Source: Variovorax sp. Sphag1AA
GTDB taxonomy: Bacteria > Pseudomonadota > Gammaproteobacteria > Burkholderiales > Burkholderiaceae_C
DNA: 64,000 bases
NCBI RefSeq assembly: GCF_014192575.1
Contig: NZ_JACHYC010000001.1
Coordinates: 1,275,374-1,339,373 of the forward strand
Direction of reading: 5' to 3'
Shown here: one piece after another, positions 46,469-54,841 of the stretch
How the letters are laid out: every line of letters starts with the position of its first letter
Position numbering within the stretch: position 1 is the first letter of the stretch
The notes under the pieces: model-generated
What the model was told of the DNA's origin: nothing
What the model saw: only the letters and a program-made list of their open reading frames with translations
The model's database searches: none
Made by a program: the position numbers and the translations under genes

Positions 46469-48520
46469 ATGACTGACAACCCGCTTCTTGACTTTGCCGA
46501 CCTCCCGCTTTTCGACCGGATCAAGCCCGCGCATGTCGCTCCGGCGGTCGACGCACTACTGGCGGAGGCCGAAGCGGCGCTGCAAGCCGTAACTGCTCCG
46601 GAATTCCCGTCGGACTGGCTGGCGATCTCGCGAGTACTCGACGTGGCGTCCGAGCGCTTCAGCCGCGCGTGGGGCGCGGTGGGCCATCTCAATGCGGTTG
46701 CCGATACGCCCGAACTCCGCGCCGCCTACAACGAGGCGATGCCGCGCGTCACTGCCTTCTGGACGCGCCTCGGTTCAGACGAACGCCTGTACGCCAAGTA
46801 CAAGGCCATCGATCCCGCCATGCTCAATGCGGAGCAGCGTCAGGCGCATCACAACGCGATCCGCAACTTCGTGCTGGGCGGCGCCGAATTGCGGGGACCG
46901 GCCAAGGTCCGCTTTGCCGAGATCCAGGAACGCCAGGCCGAGCTGAGCCAGAAGTTCAGCGAAAACGCACTCGATGCTACCGATGCCTTCGCCTACTACG
47001 CCCCGTTCGGGGAGCTGGAGGGGCTTCCGGAAGACGTGATCAGCGCCGCCCGCACGGCCGCGGAGGCTGAGGGCAAGGAAGGCTACAAGCTCACGCTGAA
47101 GATGCCGTCCTACCTGCCGGTGATGCAGTTCGCCAAGAGCAGCGCGCTGCGCGAGCGGCTCTACCGCGCCTACGTCACCCGCGCGAGCGAACTCGGCGAT
47201 CCGGCGTTCGACAACACCGAGCTGATCCGCGAAATCCTCGAGTTGCGCCAGGAGGAAGCCAAGCTCCTCGGCTACCCCAATTTCGGCGAGCTTTCGATCG
47301 TGCCGAAGATGGCCGAATCCGCCGACCAGGTAGTCAAGTTCCTGCGCGATCTGGCGACCAAAGCCAAGCCCTACGGCGAGCGCGATCTGGCCGACCTGCG
47401 CGTCTTCGCCGCCGAGCAACTCGGCGTCACCGACCCGCAGCCTTGGGACTGGAGCTATATCGGCGAGAAGCTCAAGGAAGCGCGCTATGCCTTCAGCGAC
47501 CAGGAGGTGAAGCAGTATTTCACTGCACCCAAGGTCATGGCGGGGCTGTTCAAGATCGTCGAGACACTCTTCGAGGTATCGATCCGACGCGACCAGGCGC
47601 CGGTCTGGCATCCGAGCGTCGAGTTCTACCGCATCGAACGCAGCGGGCAGAAGGTCGGGCAGTTCTACCTGGACCCGTCCGCGCGACCGGCCAAGCGTGG
47701 GGGCGCGTGGATGGACGACGTCCGCGCCCGCTGGCTGCGCCCCGACACCGGCACCCTGCAGACGCCGGTCGCACAGCTGGTCTGCAACTTCGCCGAAGGC
47801 GTCGACGGCAAGCCGCCGCTGCTCACGCATGACGACGTGACGACGCTCTTCCACGAATTCGGCCATGGCCTGCATCACATGCTCACGCAGATCAACGAGC
47901 GCGATGTCTCTGGCATCAGCGGCGTGGAATGGGATGCGGTCGAGCTGCCGAGCCAATTCATGGAGAACTTCTGCTGGGAGTGGGACGTGCTTGCCCACAT
48001 GACTGCGCACGTCGACACCGGTGCACCGCTGCCGCGCGCGCTGTTCGACAAGATGACGGCGGCCAAGAACTTCCAGAGCGGCCTGCAGACGCTGCGGCAG
48101 ATCGAGTTCTCGCTGTTCGACATGCTGCTGCACACCGCCTATGACGCCACGACCGCCAAGCCGGGCGACGTGCTGGCGCTGCTCGGCAAGGTACGTCAGG
48201 AAGTAGCGGTCATGCCGTCCCCGGCCTTCAGCCGCACTCCGCACACCTTCAGCCACATCTTCTCGGGCGGGTATGCGGCGGGCTATTACAGCTACAAGTG
48301 GGCCGAGGTGCTGAGCGCCGACGCCTATGCTGCTTTCGAGGAAACTGCCGGGGCCAACGGCGAGCCGAGCATCGAGACGGGCCGGAAATACCGTCAGGCC
48401 ATTCTCGAGGCGGGCGGAAGCCGCACGGCGATGGAATCGTTCAAGGCCTTCCGCGGCCGCGAACCGCAGATCGACGCGCTGCTGCGCCATCAAGGAATGG
48501 CGGAACCGCAGCCAGCCTGA
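46469..48520 (+). CDS. prlC: Oligopeptidase A (M3 metallopeptidase)
   Basis: A 683-residue zinc oligopeptidase, normal length. The catalytic motif is TTLFHEFGHGLHHMLTQ (HExGH, two zinc His and the catalytic Glu), with ISGVEWDAVELPSQFMENFCWE carrying the further Glu ligand and FSHIFSGGYAAGYYSYKWAE near the C-terminus. N-terminus NPLLDFADLPLFDRIKPAHV is typical of OpdA/PrlC. It degrades small peptides, including cleaved signal peptides, in the cytoplasm. It lies 80 bases after folD and probably has its own promoter. Confidence 0.96.
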   Translation: MTDNPLLDFADLPLFDRIKPAHVAPAVDALLAEAEAALQAVTAPEFPSDWLAISRVLDVASERFSRAWGAVGHLNAVADTPELRAAYNEAMPRVTAFWTRLGSDERLYAKYKAIDPAMLNAEQRQAHHNAIRNFVLGGAELRGPAKVRFAEIQERQAELSQKFSENALDATDAFAYYAPFGELEGLPEDVISAARTAAEAEGKEGYKLTLKMPSYLPVMQFAKSSALRERLYRAYVTRASELGDPAFDNTELIREILELRQEEAKLLGYPNFGELSIVPKMAESADQVVKFLRDLATKAKPYGERDLADLRVFAAEQLGVTDPQPWDWSYIGEKLKEARYAFSDQEVKQYFTAPKVMAGLFKIVETLFEVSIRRDQAPVWHPSVEFYRIERSGQKVGQFYLDPSARPAKRGGAWMDDVRARWLRPDTGTLQTPVAQLVCNFAEGVDGKPPLLTHDDVTTLFHEFGHGLHHMLTQINERDVSGISGVEWDAVELPSQFMENFCWEWDVLAHMTAHVDTGAPLPRALFDKMTAAKNFQSGLQTLRQIEFSLFDMLLHTAYDATTAKPGDVLALLGKVRQEVAVMPSPAFSRTPHTFSHIFSGGYAAGYYSYKWAEVLSADAYAAFEETAGANGEPSIETGRKYRQAILEAGGSRTAMESFKAFRGREPQIDALLRHQGMAEPQPA

Positions 48521-48577
48521 GGCCGAGCGGTGGCAGAGCCTGAGATACTCGGCGTCATCCGAATCCGGGAGACCTCG

Positions 48578-49204
48578 ATGAAAAACCGCTCTGCCATCGC
48601 AAGCCTTGCCCTGCTGCTGGTCGCGACCTCGTCCTTTGCCCAGGCGGTCTACCGCCAGGTCGACAAGGATGGGCGCGTGACCTTCTCCGACCAAGCTCCG
48701 ACAGCTTCTTCGCAGCCCGCGGCCCCGCGTGCCGGGAATACCGTCAATTCGGCCGTCGGTCTGCCGTACGAGCTGCGTCAGGTGACCCAACGCTACCCCG
48801 TCACGCTCTATACAGGCGAAGAGTGCGGCCCTTGTGGCGCGGCGCGCTCCCTGCTGATCACGCGCGGCGTGCCGTTCAATGAGCGCACGGTCAAGAGCAA
48901 CGACGACATCGCTGCCCTGCAACGCCTGAGCGGGCAGAGCGGCCTGCCGCTGCTCAGCATCGGGTTGCAACAGCTCAAAGGCTTCTCGGACAGCGAGTGG
49001 TCGCAGTACCTCGACGCAGCAGGCTATCCGAAGAGTTCACAGTTGCCTGCGAGCTATCAGAATCCGCCGGCTCAACCGCTGGTGGCACTGGCGCCGACGG
49101 CGCAGCCCTCCCCTGTCGCGGCGCCGGCGCCCGCCGCCATTCCGGTGCCTGCGGCTCCCTCTGGCGAGCCGTCGCCGAGCAATCCGGCCGGCATCAAGTT
49201 CTAA
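48578..49204 (+). CDS. Exported DUF4124 / glutaredoxin-like fusion protein
   Basis: A 208-residue exported protein. Signal peptide ends LVATSSFAQA; then a DUF4124-like segment (VYRQVDKDGRVTFSDQAP), a glutaredoxin-like domain (PVTLYTGEECGPCGAARSLL, then LPLLSIGLQQLKGFSDSEW), and a Pro/Ala-rich tail after residue 170. The CGPC motif would be a thiol-disulfide active site. GGGAG lies 8 bases before the ATG. The protein probably works in the periplasm; its partner is unknown. It converges on rpiA. Confidence 0.82.
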   Translation: MKNRSAIASLALLLVATSSFAQAVYRQVDKDGRVTFSDQAPTASSQPAAPRAGNTVNSAVGLPYELRQVTQRYPVTLYTGEECGPCGAARSLLITRGVPFNERTVKSNDDIAALQRLSGQSGLPLLSIGLQQLKGFSDSEWSQYLDAAGYPKSSQLPASYQNPPAQPLVALAPTAQPSPVAAPAPAAIPVPAAPSGEPSPSNPAGIKF

Positions 49205-49211
49205 AAGCGCC

Positions 49212-49232
49212 CTGAGGCCGCTTCGGCCTCAG
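49212..49232 (-). terminator. Hairpin between convergent genes, overlapping the rpiA stop codon
   Basis: CTGAGGCCG-CTT-CGGCCTCAG is a perfect 9-bp stem with a 3-base loop. It includes the rpiA stop codon (49229-49231). On the rpiA strand it is followed by GGCGCTTTTAG, a weak T run, so it probably ends the rpiA transcript. Confidence 0.6.
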
Positions 49233-49930
49233 CCGAACCGCATCGTCCGTACGCCGGACGATGTGCCCAGCAGGCACACGCTGGCCCGTTGGCGAGCGAA
49301 AACCCCCACCGTGACCACCCCCGGCCACTGGTTCACTTCCGTCTCGAAGCCGAGCGGATCGGTAATCCGCAGGCCAGTCACGTCGACGATGTTCTGACCG
49401 TTGTCGGTCACGAGCGGCGCCCCATCCTTCAGCCGCACATGAGCCTGCCCGCCCAGACGCGCGAACTGGCGGATCACGCGCTGCGTCGCCATGGGAATCA
49501 CCTCCACAGGGAGCGGAAACGCCCCGAGCGTGTTGACCAACTTGGAGGAGTCGGCGATGCAGACGAATCGGCGCGACTGCGCCGCGACGATCTTCTCGCG
49601 CGTCAGCGCTGCACCGCCGCCCTTGATCATGTAGCCGCGCCCGTCGATCTCGTCGGCGCCGTCGATGTAGACCGCCAGTTCTTCGACCTCGTTGCTGTCG
49701 AAAACCGGGATGCCCAACGCCTGGAGCCGCTCGGTCGACGCCACCGAACTGGAGACCGCTCCCCGGATCTGCGACTTGATGGTGGCAAGCGCATCAATAA
49801 ACTTGTTCACCGTCGAGCCGGTGCCCACCCCGACGATTTCGCCCTTGACAACGTAATCCAGTGCAGCGCGGCCGACCTGCGCCTTGAGTTCGTCCTGGGT
49901 CAGGGCCTGAGCCGGAGCGGGGGAAGTCAT
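49229..49930 (-). CDS. rpiA: Ribose-5-phosphate isomerase A
   Basis: A 233-residue RpiA. Characteristic segments are [44 protein letters not shown] (written in two parts) and [14 protein letters not shown], holding the catalytic Asp/Lys/Glu set. It interconverts ribose-5-phosphate and ribulose-5-phosphate in the pentose phosphate pathway. It is divergent from pyrD with 40 bases between starts and ends in a hairpin. Length and motifs are normal. Confidence 0.97.
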   Translation of the reverse strand: MTSPAPAQALTQDELKAQVGRAALDYVVKGEIVGVGTGSTVNKFIDALATIKSQIRGAVSSSVASTERLQALGIPVFDSNEVEELAVYIDGADEIDGRGYMIKGGGAALTREKIVAAQSRRFVCIADSSKLVNTLGAFPLPVEVIPMATQRVIRQFARLGGQAHVRLKDGAPLVTDNGQNIVDVTGLRITDPLGFETEVNQWPGVVTVGVFARQRASVCLLGTSSGVRTMRFG

Positions 49931-49970
49931 CGGAGAAAATCCTTGGCTGATTGAAGTCGAGAATTATCCG

Positions 49971-51038
49971 ATGCCCCTGCTGTTGCCCTCGTCGCTTTAT
50001 GGACTTGCCCGTCCTTTCCTGTTCGGGTTCGATCCCGAACACGCCCACGAAATCACCCTGGATGCGCTTGCGCGCACTCAGAACACGCCACTCGCCTGCG
50101 CCTACGCTGCGCCGCGTGTGGAAGACCGAGTCACGCTCGCTGGACTGACCTTTCCGAACCGGGTCGGACTCGCGGCCGGGCTCGACAAAAATGCCCGCTG
50201 CATCGACGCCTTTGCCGCGATGGGATTCGGCTTCGTCGAGGTCGGCACCGTCACACCCAAAGCCCAACCCGGCAACCCCAAGCCACGCATGTTCCGTCTG
50301 CCTCAACGCGACGCACTCATCAACCGCCTGGGGTTCAACAATGAGGGCCTTGAGGCGTTCATCGCGAACGTCCAACGCGCCCGCTTCCGGCGAGACACAT
50401 CAAGGCTGCCGATGCTGCTCGGTCTCAACATCGGCAAGAACGCAGCCACGCCGATCGAGCGCGCCGTGGACGACTACCTGATCGGCCTCGACGGCGTGTA
50501 CCCGCATGCCGACTACGTGACGATCAACATTTCGAGCCCCAACACCGCGAACCTGCGTTCGCTCCAGAGCGACGAAGCACTGGATGCGCTCCTTGGCGCG
50601 GTGGCCGACAAGCGCGAAGCCCTCGCTGCCAGGCACGGCAAGCGAGTCCCTCTCTTCGTGAAGATCGCGCCTGATCTCGACGAAGCCCAAGTCAAGGTGA
50701 TCGCCGCGACGCTCCTGCGGCATGGCATGGACGGCGTCATTGCCACGAACACGACGCTTTCACGCGAAGCAGTGACCGGCCTGCAGCACGCCGCAGAAGC
50801 CGGGGGCTTGTCGGGCGCGCCGGTCAGGGAGGCAAGCAACCGGGTCATCGGGCAGTTGCGGGCAGCACTGGGAAGCAAGTTCCCCATCGTGGGTGTCGGC
50901 GGCATTCTGAGCGCGGCCGATGCCAAGTCGAAGATCGATGCCGGTGCGGACGTGGTACAGATCTACACCGGATTGATCTATCGGGGACCGGGGCTGGTCC
51001 GAAAGGTTGCCCAGGCACTGCGCCGCAGCGACGCCTGA
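49971..51038 (+). CDS. pyrD: Dihydroorotate dehydrogenase (quinone), class 2
   Basis: A 355-residue class 2 enzyme. The N-terminal membrane-associating helices ([20 protein letters not shown]) are followed by the FMN barrel: [61 protein letters not shown] with the catalytic Ser, and [20 protein letters not shown]. It oxidises dihydroorotate with quinone for pyrimidine synthesis. The start at 49971 is an ATG directly in the divergent rpiA-pyrD gap. Confidence 0.97.
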   Translation: MPLLLPSSLYGLARPFLFGFDPEHAHEITLDALARTQNTPLACAYAAPRVEDRVTLAGLTFPNRVGLAAGLDKNARCIDAFAAMGFGFVEVGTVTPKAQPGNPKPRMFRLPQRDALINRLGFNNEGLEAFIANVQRARFRRDTSRLPMLLGLNIGKNAATPIERAVDDYLIGLDGVYPHADYVTINISSPNTANLRSLQSDEALDALLGAVADKREALAARHGKRVPLFVKIAPDLDEAQVKVIAATLLRHGMDGVIATNTTLSREAVTGLQHAAEAGGLSGAPVREASNRVIGQLRAALGSKFPIVGVGGILSAADAKSKIDAGADVVQIYTGLIYRGPGLVRKVAQALRRSDA

Positions 51039-51047
51039 GCGTCGAGA

Positions 51048-51734
51048 TCAGCGCATCCGCCAGAGGACCGGCACGATCACGCTGGCCCAGCGCACGATGC
51101 GGCGCGGCCCAAGGACCGCGACCACCGCTGCGGCAGCAACGCCGGCCGCAACCGGATGCTCGCGCGCGATGCGTATCGCGGCGGCGCTGGGGCTTTCATT
51201 CGGCACAGGGGCTTCGCCCTTGCCTGTCGAGGCCGCTTCGAGGGTAGCGATACGCACGCGCTGCTTTTCGATACGCAGCAGCAGTTCCTCGCGGGTGTGC
51301 GGTCGCGGTTCGCGGGGTACTGCGCCCGGCTTTCTCTTTCCGAGGCTTTGCCGGAGCCATGCGCGATCGCGCTCGAACTCGCGGAGCACCGGCTCGAACG
51401 CCGACGACGACTTGCCCGACATCGACAGAAGCGCAACCACCGAGGTCAGCCAAAGCGCCACCCAGACCGCAGCGACCAGCCAAGCGGCCACCGAGCGATA
51501 TGGCGTGTCCCAGAAGTGGACGACGATGGCCACCGACAGCAGGGCAATCGCGATCGTCGTGAGTCCAACCACCGCGATGACGAGACCGAGCATCCATCGC
51601 AGACGCTTCTTCTCGTCTTCCCACGCAAAGCGCAGGAGTTCGGCCCGGTCTTCCGCAGCGAGCGCACCTTCACCGATCAGGATTCGCAGGCGCCGCAACT
51701 GGGATTTGATCCCGAAAAGCGACGACAGCCTCAT
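51048..51734 (-). CDS. Phage-holin-like membrane protein (YqjE/DUF1469 type)
   Basis: A 228-residue membrane protein. Residues 1-45 are cytoplasmic and charged, then two spans (MLGLVIAVVGLTTIAIALLS; VAAWLVAAVWVALWLTSVVA), a linker with GKSSSAFEPVLREFERDRAW, a coiled-coil-like Arg/Glu segment and a short C-terminal hydrophobic stretch. The layout matches the YqjE (holin superfamily III) proteins. The downstream position after the DUF883 gene mirrors the yqjD-yqjE pair. Its function is unknown, membrane-stress or ribosome tethering being the usual suggestions. A start at 51761 is also possible. Confidence 0.75.
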   Translation of the reverse strand: MRLSSLFGIKSQLRRLRILIGEGALAAEDRAELLRFAWEDEKKRLRWMLGLVIAVVGLTTIAIALLSVAIVVHFWDTPYRSVAAWLVAAVWVALWLTSVVALLSMSGKSSSAFEPVLREFERDRAWLRQSLGKRKPGAVPREPRPHTREELLLRIEKQRVRIATLEAASTGKGEAPVPNESPSAAAIRIAREHPVAAGVAAAAVVAVLGPRRIVRWASVIVPVLWRMR

Positions 51735-51806
51735 GCGCCGACCTCGCGAGCCTCGCGGCAAGTGCCGGTCCGGACCCGCTTGAAGGCGACGCTGGCGCGG
51801 ATGAAC

Positions 51807-52115
51807 TCAGCGGCGGCCAAGCAGCAGGCCCACCAGGACGCCCACTGCCAGCGCAGCGCCGGCGATCTGCCAGGGCTCGTCGTGCGCATAGGCGTTGGCC
51901 GAGCTGGCAGCCTCGCGTGCCTTCTTGGCGGCGACGCGGCTCTTTTCCGCGGCCAACTCGCGCGCGATCGCCAGCTTGCTGTCGATACGCTGGCGAAGCG
52001 CCTTGATGTGAGGGACCGAGTCGAGATCCTTGCTGGCGAGCACGCCGCGCACATCGCTCGCGATGTCTTCCGCCACGGCGTTGGCCGCTGCTTCGAGGTT
52101 GGTGGTTGCAGTCAT
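51807..52115 (-). CDS. DUF883 membrane-anchored protein (YqjD/ElaB type)
   Basis: A 102-residue tail-anchored protein. A long helix (NLEAAANAVAEDIASDVRGV through AARKAREAASS-like Ala/Lys segment) is followed by a C-terminal membrane span with Gly pattern (IAGAALAVGVLVGLLLGRR), the DUF883 mark. GGAGGACC precedes the ATG. E. coli relatives associate with inactive ribosomes at the membrane. It lies upstream of the YqjE-like gene and is likely co-transcribed. Confidence 0.88.
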   Translation of the reverse strand: MTATTNLEAAANAVAEDIASDVRGVLASKDLDSVPHIKALRQRIDSKLAIARELAAEKSRVAAKKAREAASSANAYAHDEPWQIAGAALAVGVLVGLLLGRR

Positions 52116-52205
52116 TGAAAAAGGTCCTCCTCAACGCGCCGGCACCGCGCCGGCAACTCACGCCGACAAACGACGCACCGCCGCATGGTACATGCCTGCG
52201 CCCGT

Positions 52206-53303
52206 CTACGACAGCAGATCAGCCACTTGACGGGCGATGGCCAAGCTGCTCGTGAGACCCGGCGATTCGATCCCGAACAGGTTGACGAGACCCGGAATGC
52301 CATGGTCGGCCGGCCCCGCGATCATGAAGTCGGCAGCGGCCTCCTTCGGACCGGAAATCTTGGGCCGCATGCCTGCGTAACCGGGCTGGAGCGCGCCATC
52401 GGGCAGGCCAGGCCAGTATTTCCGAACCTCTGCGTAAAAGGCCTGGCCGCGGGCGGGATCGACCTGGAGGTCATCCGGACGATCGACCCATTGGACGTCC
52501 GGCCCGAACTTGGCTTGGCCGCCGAGATCGAGCGTGAGGTGCACGCCAAGACCTGCCGCCTCCGGAACCGGATAAATCAAGCGACTAAAGGGCGCCCGCC
52601 CGGCCAGGGTGAAGTAGTTTCCCTTTGCAAAAAAGGCTTGTGGCACAAGTTGTGGGGAAAGCCCTTCGAAGCGCCGTGCCAACAGCGGAGCAGAAAGGCC
52701 CGCCGCATTCACCACGCTGCCGCAGCGCAGCCGCGTGCCGTCATCGGTGGTCAGAAGGATGCCTGCCTTTTCACACGCCGCACTCGCGACACCCGACTTG
52801 AGCGCAACGATGCCTCCCGCATGTTCCAGATCACCCTGCAAGCTCAGCATGAACGCATGGCTGTCCACGATGCCTGTGCTGGGTGAAAGCAGTGCCGCGG
52901 TGCAAGCCAGTTGCGGCTCCATCGCGCGGGCCTCGTCACTGGAGAGCAGGACCATATCGTCAACGCCATTGGCTGCGGCCTTGGCCATGATGCCGGCGAG
53001 TTGTTCGACCTGCGCTTCAGAGGTCGCGACGATGAGCTTGCCACAGCGATCATGAGGCACACCCCGCTCCTGGGCATACGCATAGAGCAGCCTCTTGCCC
53101 TCCACGCATAGCCGAGCCTTCAGCGAGCCCTTGGGGTAGTAGATCCCTGCGTGGATCACCTCGCTGTTGCGGGAGCTCGTACCGGTACCGATGGCGCCTC
53201 CGGCCTCCAGCACGATGACCTCGCGTCCCTGGAGCGCGAGAGCGCGTGCGACGGCCAGACCGACTACACCGGCGCCAATGACGGCGCAATCGAATTCATC
53301 CAT
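52206..53303 (-). CDS. FAD-dependent 2-hydroxyglutarate-dehydrogenase-like oxidoreductase (LhgO family)
   Basis: A 365-residue DAO-fold flavoprotein. The FAD motif is [20 protein letters not shown], followed by the LhgO/L2HGDH-type [20 protein letters not shown] and [20 protein letters not shown], with [20 protein letters not shown] and a C-terminal [20 protein letters not shown]. Family members oxidise L-2-hydroxyglutarate or related 2-hydroxy acids to the quinone pool or oxygen. The exact substrate is inferred only. Monocistronic between the DUF883 gene and the small Pro-rich ORF. Confidence 0.85.
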   Translation of the reverse strand: MDEFDCAVIGAGVVGLAVARALALQGREVIVLEAGGAIGTGTSSRNSEVIHAGIYYPKGSLKARLCVEGKRLLYAYAQERGVPHDRCGKLIVATSEAQVEQLAGIMAKAAANGVDDMVLLSSDEARAMEPQLACTAALLSPSTGIVDSHAFMLSLQGDLEHAGGIVALKSGVASAACEKAGILLTTDDGTRLRCGSVVNAAGLSAPLLARRFEGLSPQLVPQAFFAKGNYFTLAGRAPFSRLIYPVPEAAGLGVHLTLDLGGQAKFGPDVQWVDRPDDLQVDPARGQAFYAEVRKYWPGLPDGALQPGYAGMRPKISGPKEAAADFMIAGPADHGIPGLVNLFGIESPGLTSSLAIARQVADLLS

Positions 53304-53333
53304 GTCGGGAGCATAGCGGCGCGCAGCCGCCGG

Positions 53334-53483
53334 TCACGACGACTTGCCTGTGACTGATGCGGTCGTCGGAAACGCAAGGTTGCCCGGAGGCGCCGCAGGC
53401 CCCTCGTCGGGCTCGACAGGCAGCTCGGGAACGTCCGGCGGGTGCGGAGTCATGGGAGGCGGAAGATCGGGACTGGTGGCCAT
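53334..53483 (-). CDS. 49-residue Pro-rich protein
   Basis: A short frame starting with ATG at 53483, preceded by AAGGAGAACCGCC, a strong ribosome site. The protein reads MATSPDLPPPMTPHPPDVPE onward, with LPVEPDEGPAAPPGNLAFP, and ends TGKSS. It is acidic and about one-third proline, so it is probably disordered. The family is not recognised. The ribosome site and absence of a coding alternative make it a likely gene, 30 bases upstream of the LhgO-like gene. Confidence 0.6.
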   Translation of the reverse strand: MATSPDLPPPMTPHPPDVPELPVEPDEGPAAPPGNLAFPTTASVTGKSS

Positions 53484-53633
53484 GGCGGTTCTCCTTCAAC
53501 CACAACCGTCGTTCTACGGGAGGCGAAGGCGCTATGCAACAGGCTAAGCGCGCGACTGCGGGCGCGCACGCCCAACTTGCTTCGCAAGCGAACAACCATG
53601 CGCCGGAAGCGATGAAATTGGAAAGGGGGAAAT

Positions 53634-53708
53634 TGGTGGGCGGTCAGGGTTTCGAACCCCGGACCCCAGCAGTGTGAATGCTGTGCTCTACCCCTGAGCT
53701 AACCGCCC
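53634..53708 (-). tRNA. tRNA-Val (CAC)
   Basis: A 75-base cloverleaf on the minus strand. Acceptor stem GGGCGGT pairs with ACCGCCC, the D arm is AGCTCAGGGGTAGAGC, the anticodon stem CAGCA/TGCTG holds loop TTCACAC with anticodon CAC for valine GUG, and the T arm is CCGGGGTTCGAAACCCTG-like. CCA is encoded at 53634-53636. All arms fold without mismatch by eye. Confidence 0.97.
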
Positions 53709-53772
53709 GAAGCGCCGACGAGGGTGCCAGCGCTATCGATCTTTTTCGTACCGTTCGGTGCGAAGCCTGCGA

Positions 53773-54492
53773 TTATGCCACAGCCATTTCGCTCATTTTG
53801 CGAAATAACGTTCGACCGCTGCTACTTTTATCGAGTTGCACCAGGACCTCCTCGTGTGCGGCCAGTTCATGCTCGGCGGCAACGAGTACCGGCAGTTCGA
53901 ACGTGCGCAAGTCAACGATCACTATGGCACCCTGCTTCGGCTCGTCGGTCGCAACGTCGATCAGCAAAGCGTCCTGGCCGCGCGTGAGATTGATGTAGAC
54001 ATCCGCAAGCAGTTGCGCGTCCAGCTTTGCGCCGTGGAAGGTCCGGTTGGAGCGATCTACACCGAAGCGGTCGCAAAGCGCGTCCAGCGAATTCCGCTTG
54101 CCTGGATAAACCGATTTCGCCATTGCCAGCGTATCGGTAACCTCCGAGACGAAACTGCGCAGCGGAGGCAGTCCGGAGAGCTCGAATTCCTTGTTCAGGA
54201 AGCCCACGTCGAACGCCGCGTTGTGAATGATCAGCTCGGCGCCCCGAAGGTACTCCACGATGTCGTTGGCCAACGTGCCGAACTTGGGCTTGTCGCGCAA
54301 GAAGTCCGTCGTCAGGCCGTGCACCTTGAGCGCGTCCTCATGACTCTCGCGCTCAGGATTGAAGTAGATATGCAGGTCGTTGCCGGTGAGCTTGCGGTTG
54401 AACAGCTCGACGCACCCCAGTTCGATGATGCGGTCGCCGTTCTCGGCGGAGAGGCCAGTGGTTTCGGTGTCGAGGACGATCTGCCGGGTCAT
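53773..54492 (-). CDS. dnaQ: DNA polymerase III epsilon subunit (3'-5' proofreading exonuclease)
   Basis: A 239-residue DEDDh exonuclease. ExoI is QIVLDTETTGLS (Asp and Glu), ExoII is ELIIHNAAFDVGFLNKEFE, and ExoIII is RTFHGAKLDAQLLADVYINL (His and Asp). The C-terminal tail (residues 185-239) is the region that binds the alpha subunit. The start codon overlaps the stop of fdx (TGATG), so dnaQ is read from the isc operon and ends 64 bases before the tRNA. That linkage of proofreading to Fe-S genes is a positional fact; its meaning is unclear. Confidence 0.93.
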   Translation of the reverse strand: MTRQIVLDTETTGLSAENGDRIIELGCVELFNRKLTGNDLHIYFNPERESHEDALKVHGLTTDFLRDKPKFGTLANDIVEYLRGAELIIHNAAFDVGFLNKEFELSGLPPLRSFVSEVTDTLAMAKSVYPGKRNSLDALCDRFGVDRSNRTFHGAKLDAQLLADVYINLTRGQDALLIDVATDEPKQGAIVIVDLRTFELPVLVAAEHELAAHEEVLVQLDKSSSGRTLFRKMSEMAVA

Positions 54493-54830
54493 CAATGATT
54501 TTCTTTGGCGTGATTGATGGAGTACTTCGGAATTTCCACTGTTAGGTCCGATTGTGCAAGGATCGCCTGGCAGCTCAGGCGAGACTGTGGCTCCAGGCCC
54601 CACGCACGGTCGAGCAGATCTTCTTCCTCTTCCTCCGCCTCGTTCAGCGATTCGCCGCCCTTTCGCACGATCACGTGGCAGGTGGTGCAGGCGCAGCTCA
54701 TCTCGCAGGCGTGCTCGATGTGAATGTCGTTCTCGAGCAGCGCCTCGCAGATCGACGTACCTGCGGGCGCGGTGATTTCGGCGCCCTCGGGACAATACTC
54801 GGCGTGGGGAAGGATCTTGATCGTGGGCAT
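54492..54830 (-). CDS. fdx: ISC-type [2Fe-2S] ferredoxin
   Basis: A 112-residue ferredoxin. The cluster motif CEMSCACTTCHVIVRKG supplies three Cys (with the fourth in ARC-like region near SRLSCQAIL), as in the E. coli Isc Fdx. The N-terminal IKILPHAEYCPEGAEITAPA is typical. It provides electrons for cluster assembly on IscU. It lies 11 bases after hscA and overlaps dnaQ by one base. Confidence 0.95.
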   Translation of the reverse strand: MPTIKILPHAEYCPEGAEITAPAGTSICEALLENDIHIEHACEMSCACTTCHVIVRKGGESLNEAEEEEEDLLDRAWGLEPQSRLSCQAILAQSDLTVEIPKYSINHAKENH

Positions 54831-54841
54831 GAAGTGTTCTT

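Noticed and set aside
46775..48970. A 731-residue open frame antisense to prlC
   Set aside because: No recognisable domain; prlC on the other strand has all catalytic motifs.
51048..51734. Holin-like protein considered as prophage remnant
   Set aside because: It pairs with a DUF883 gene as in chromosomal yqjD-yqjE; no other phage gene is near.
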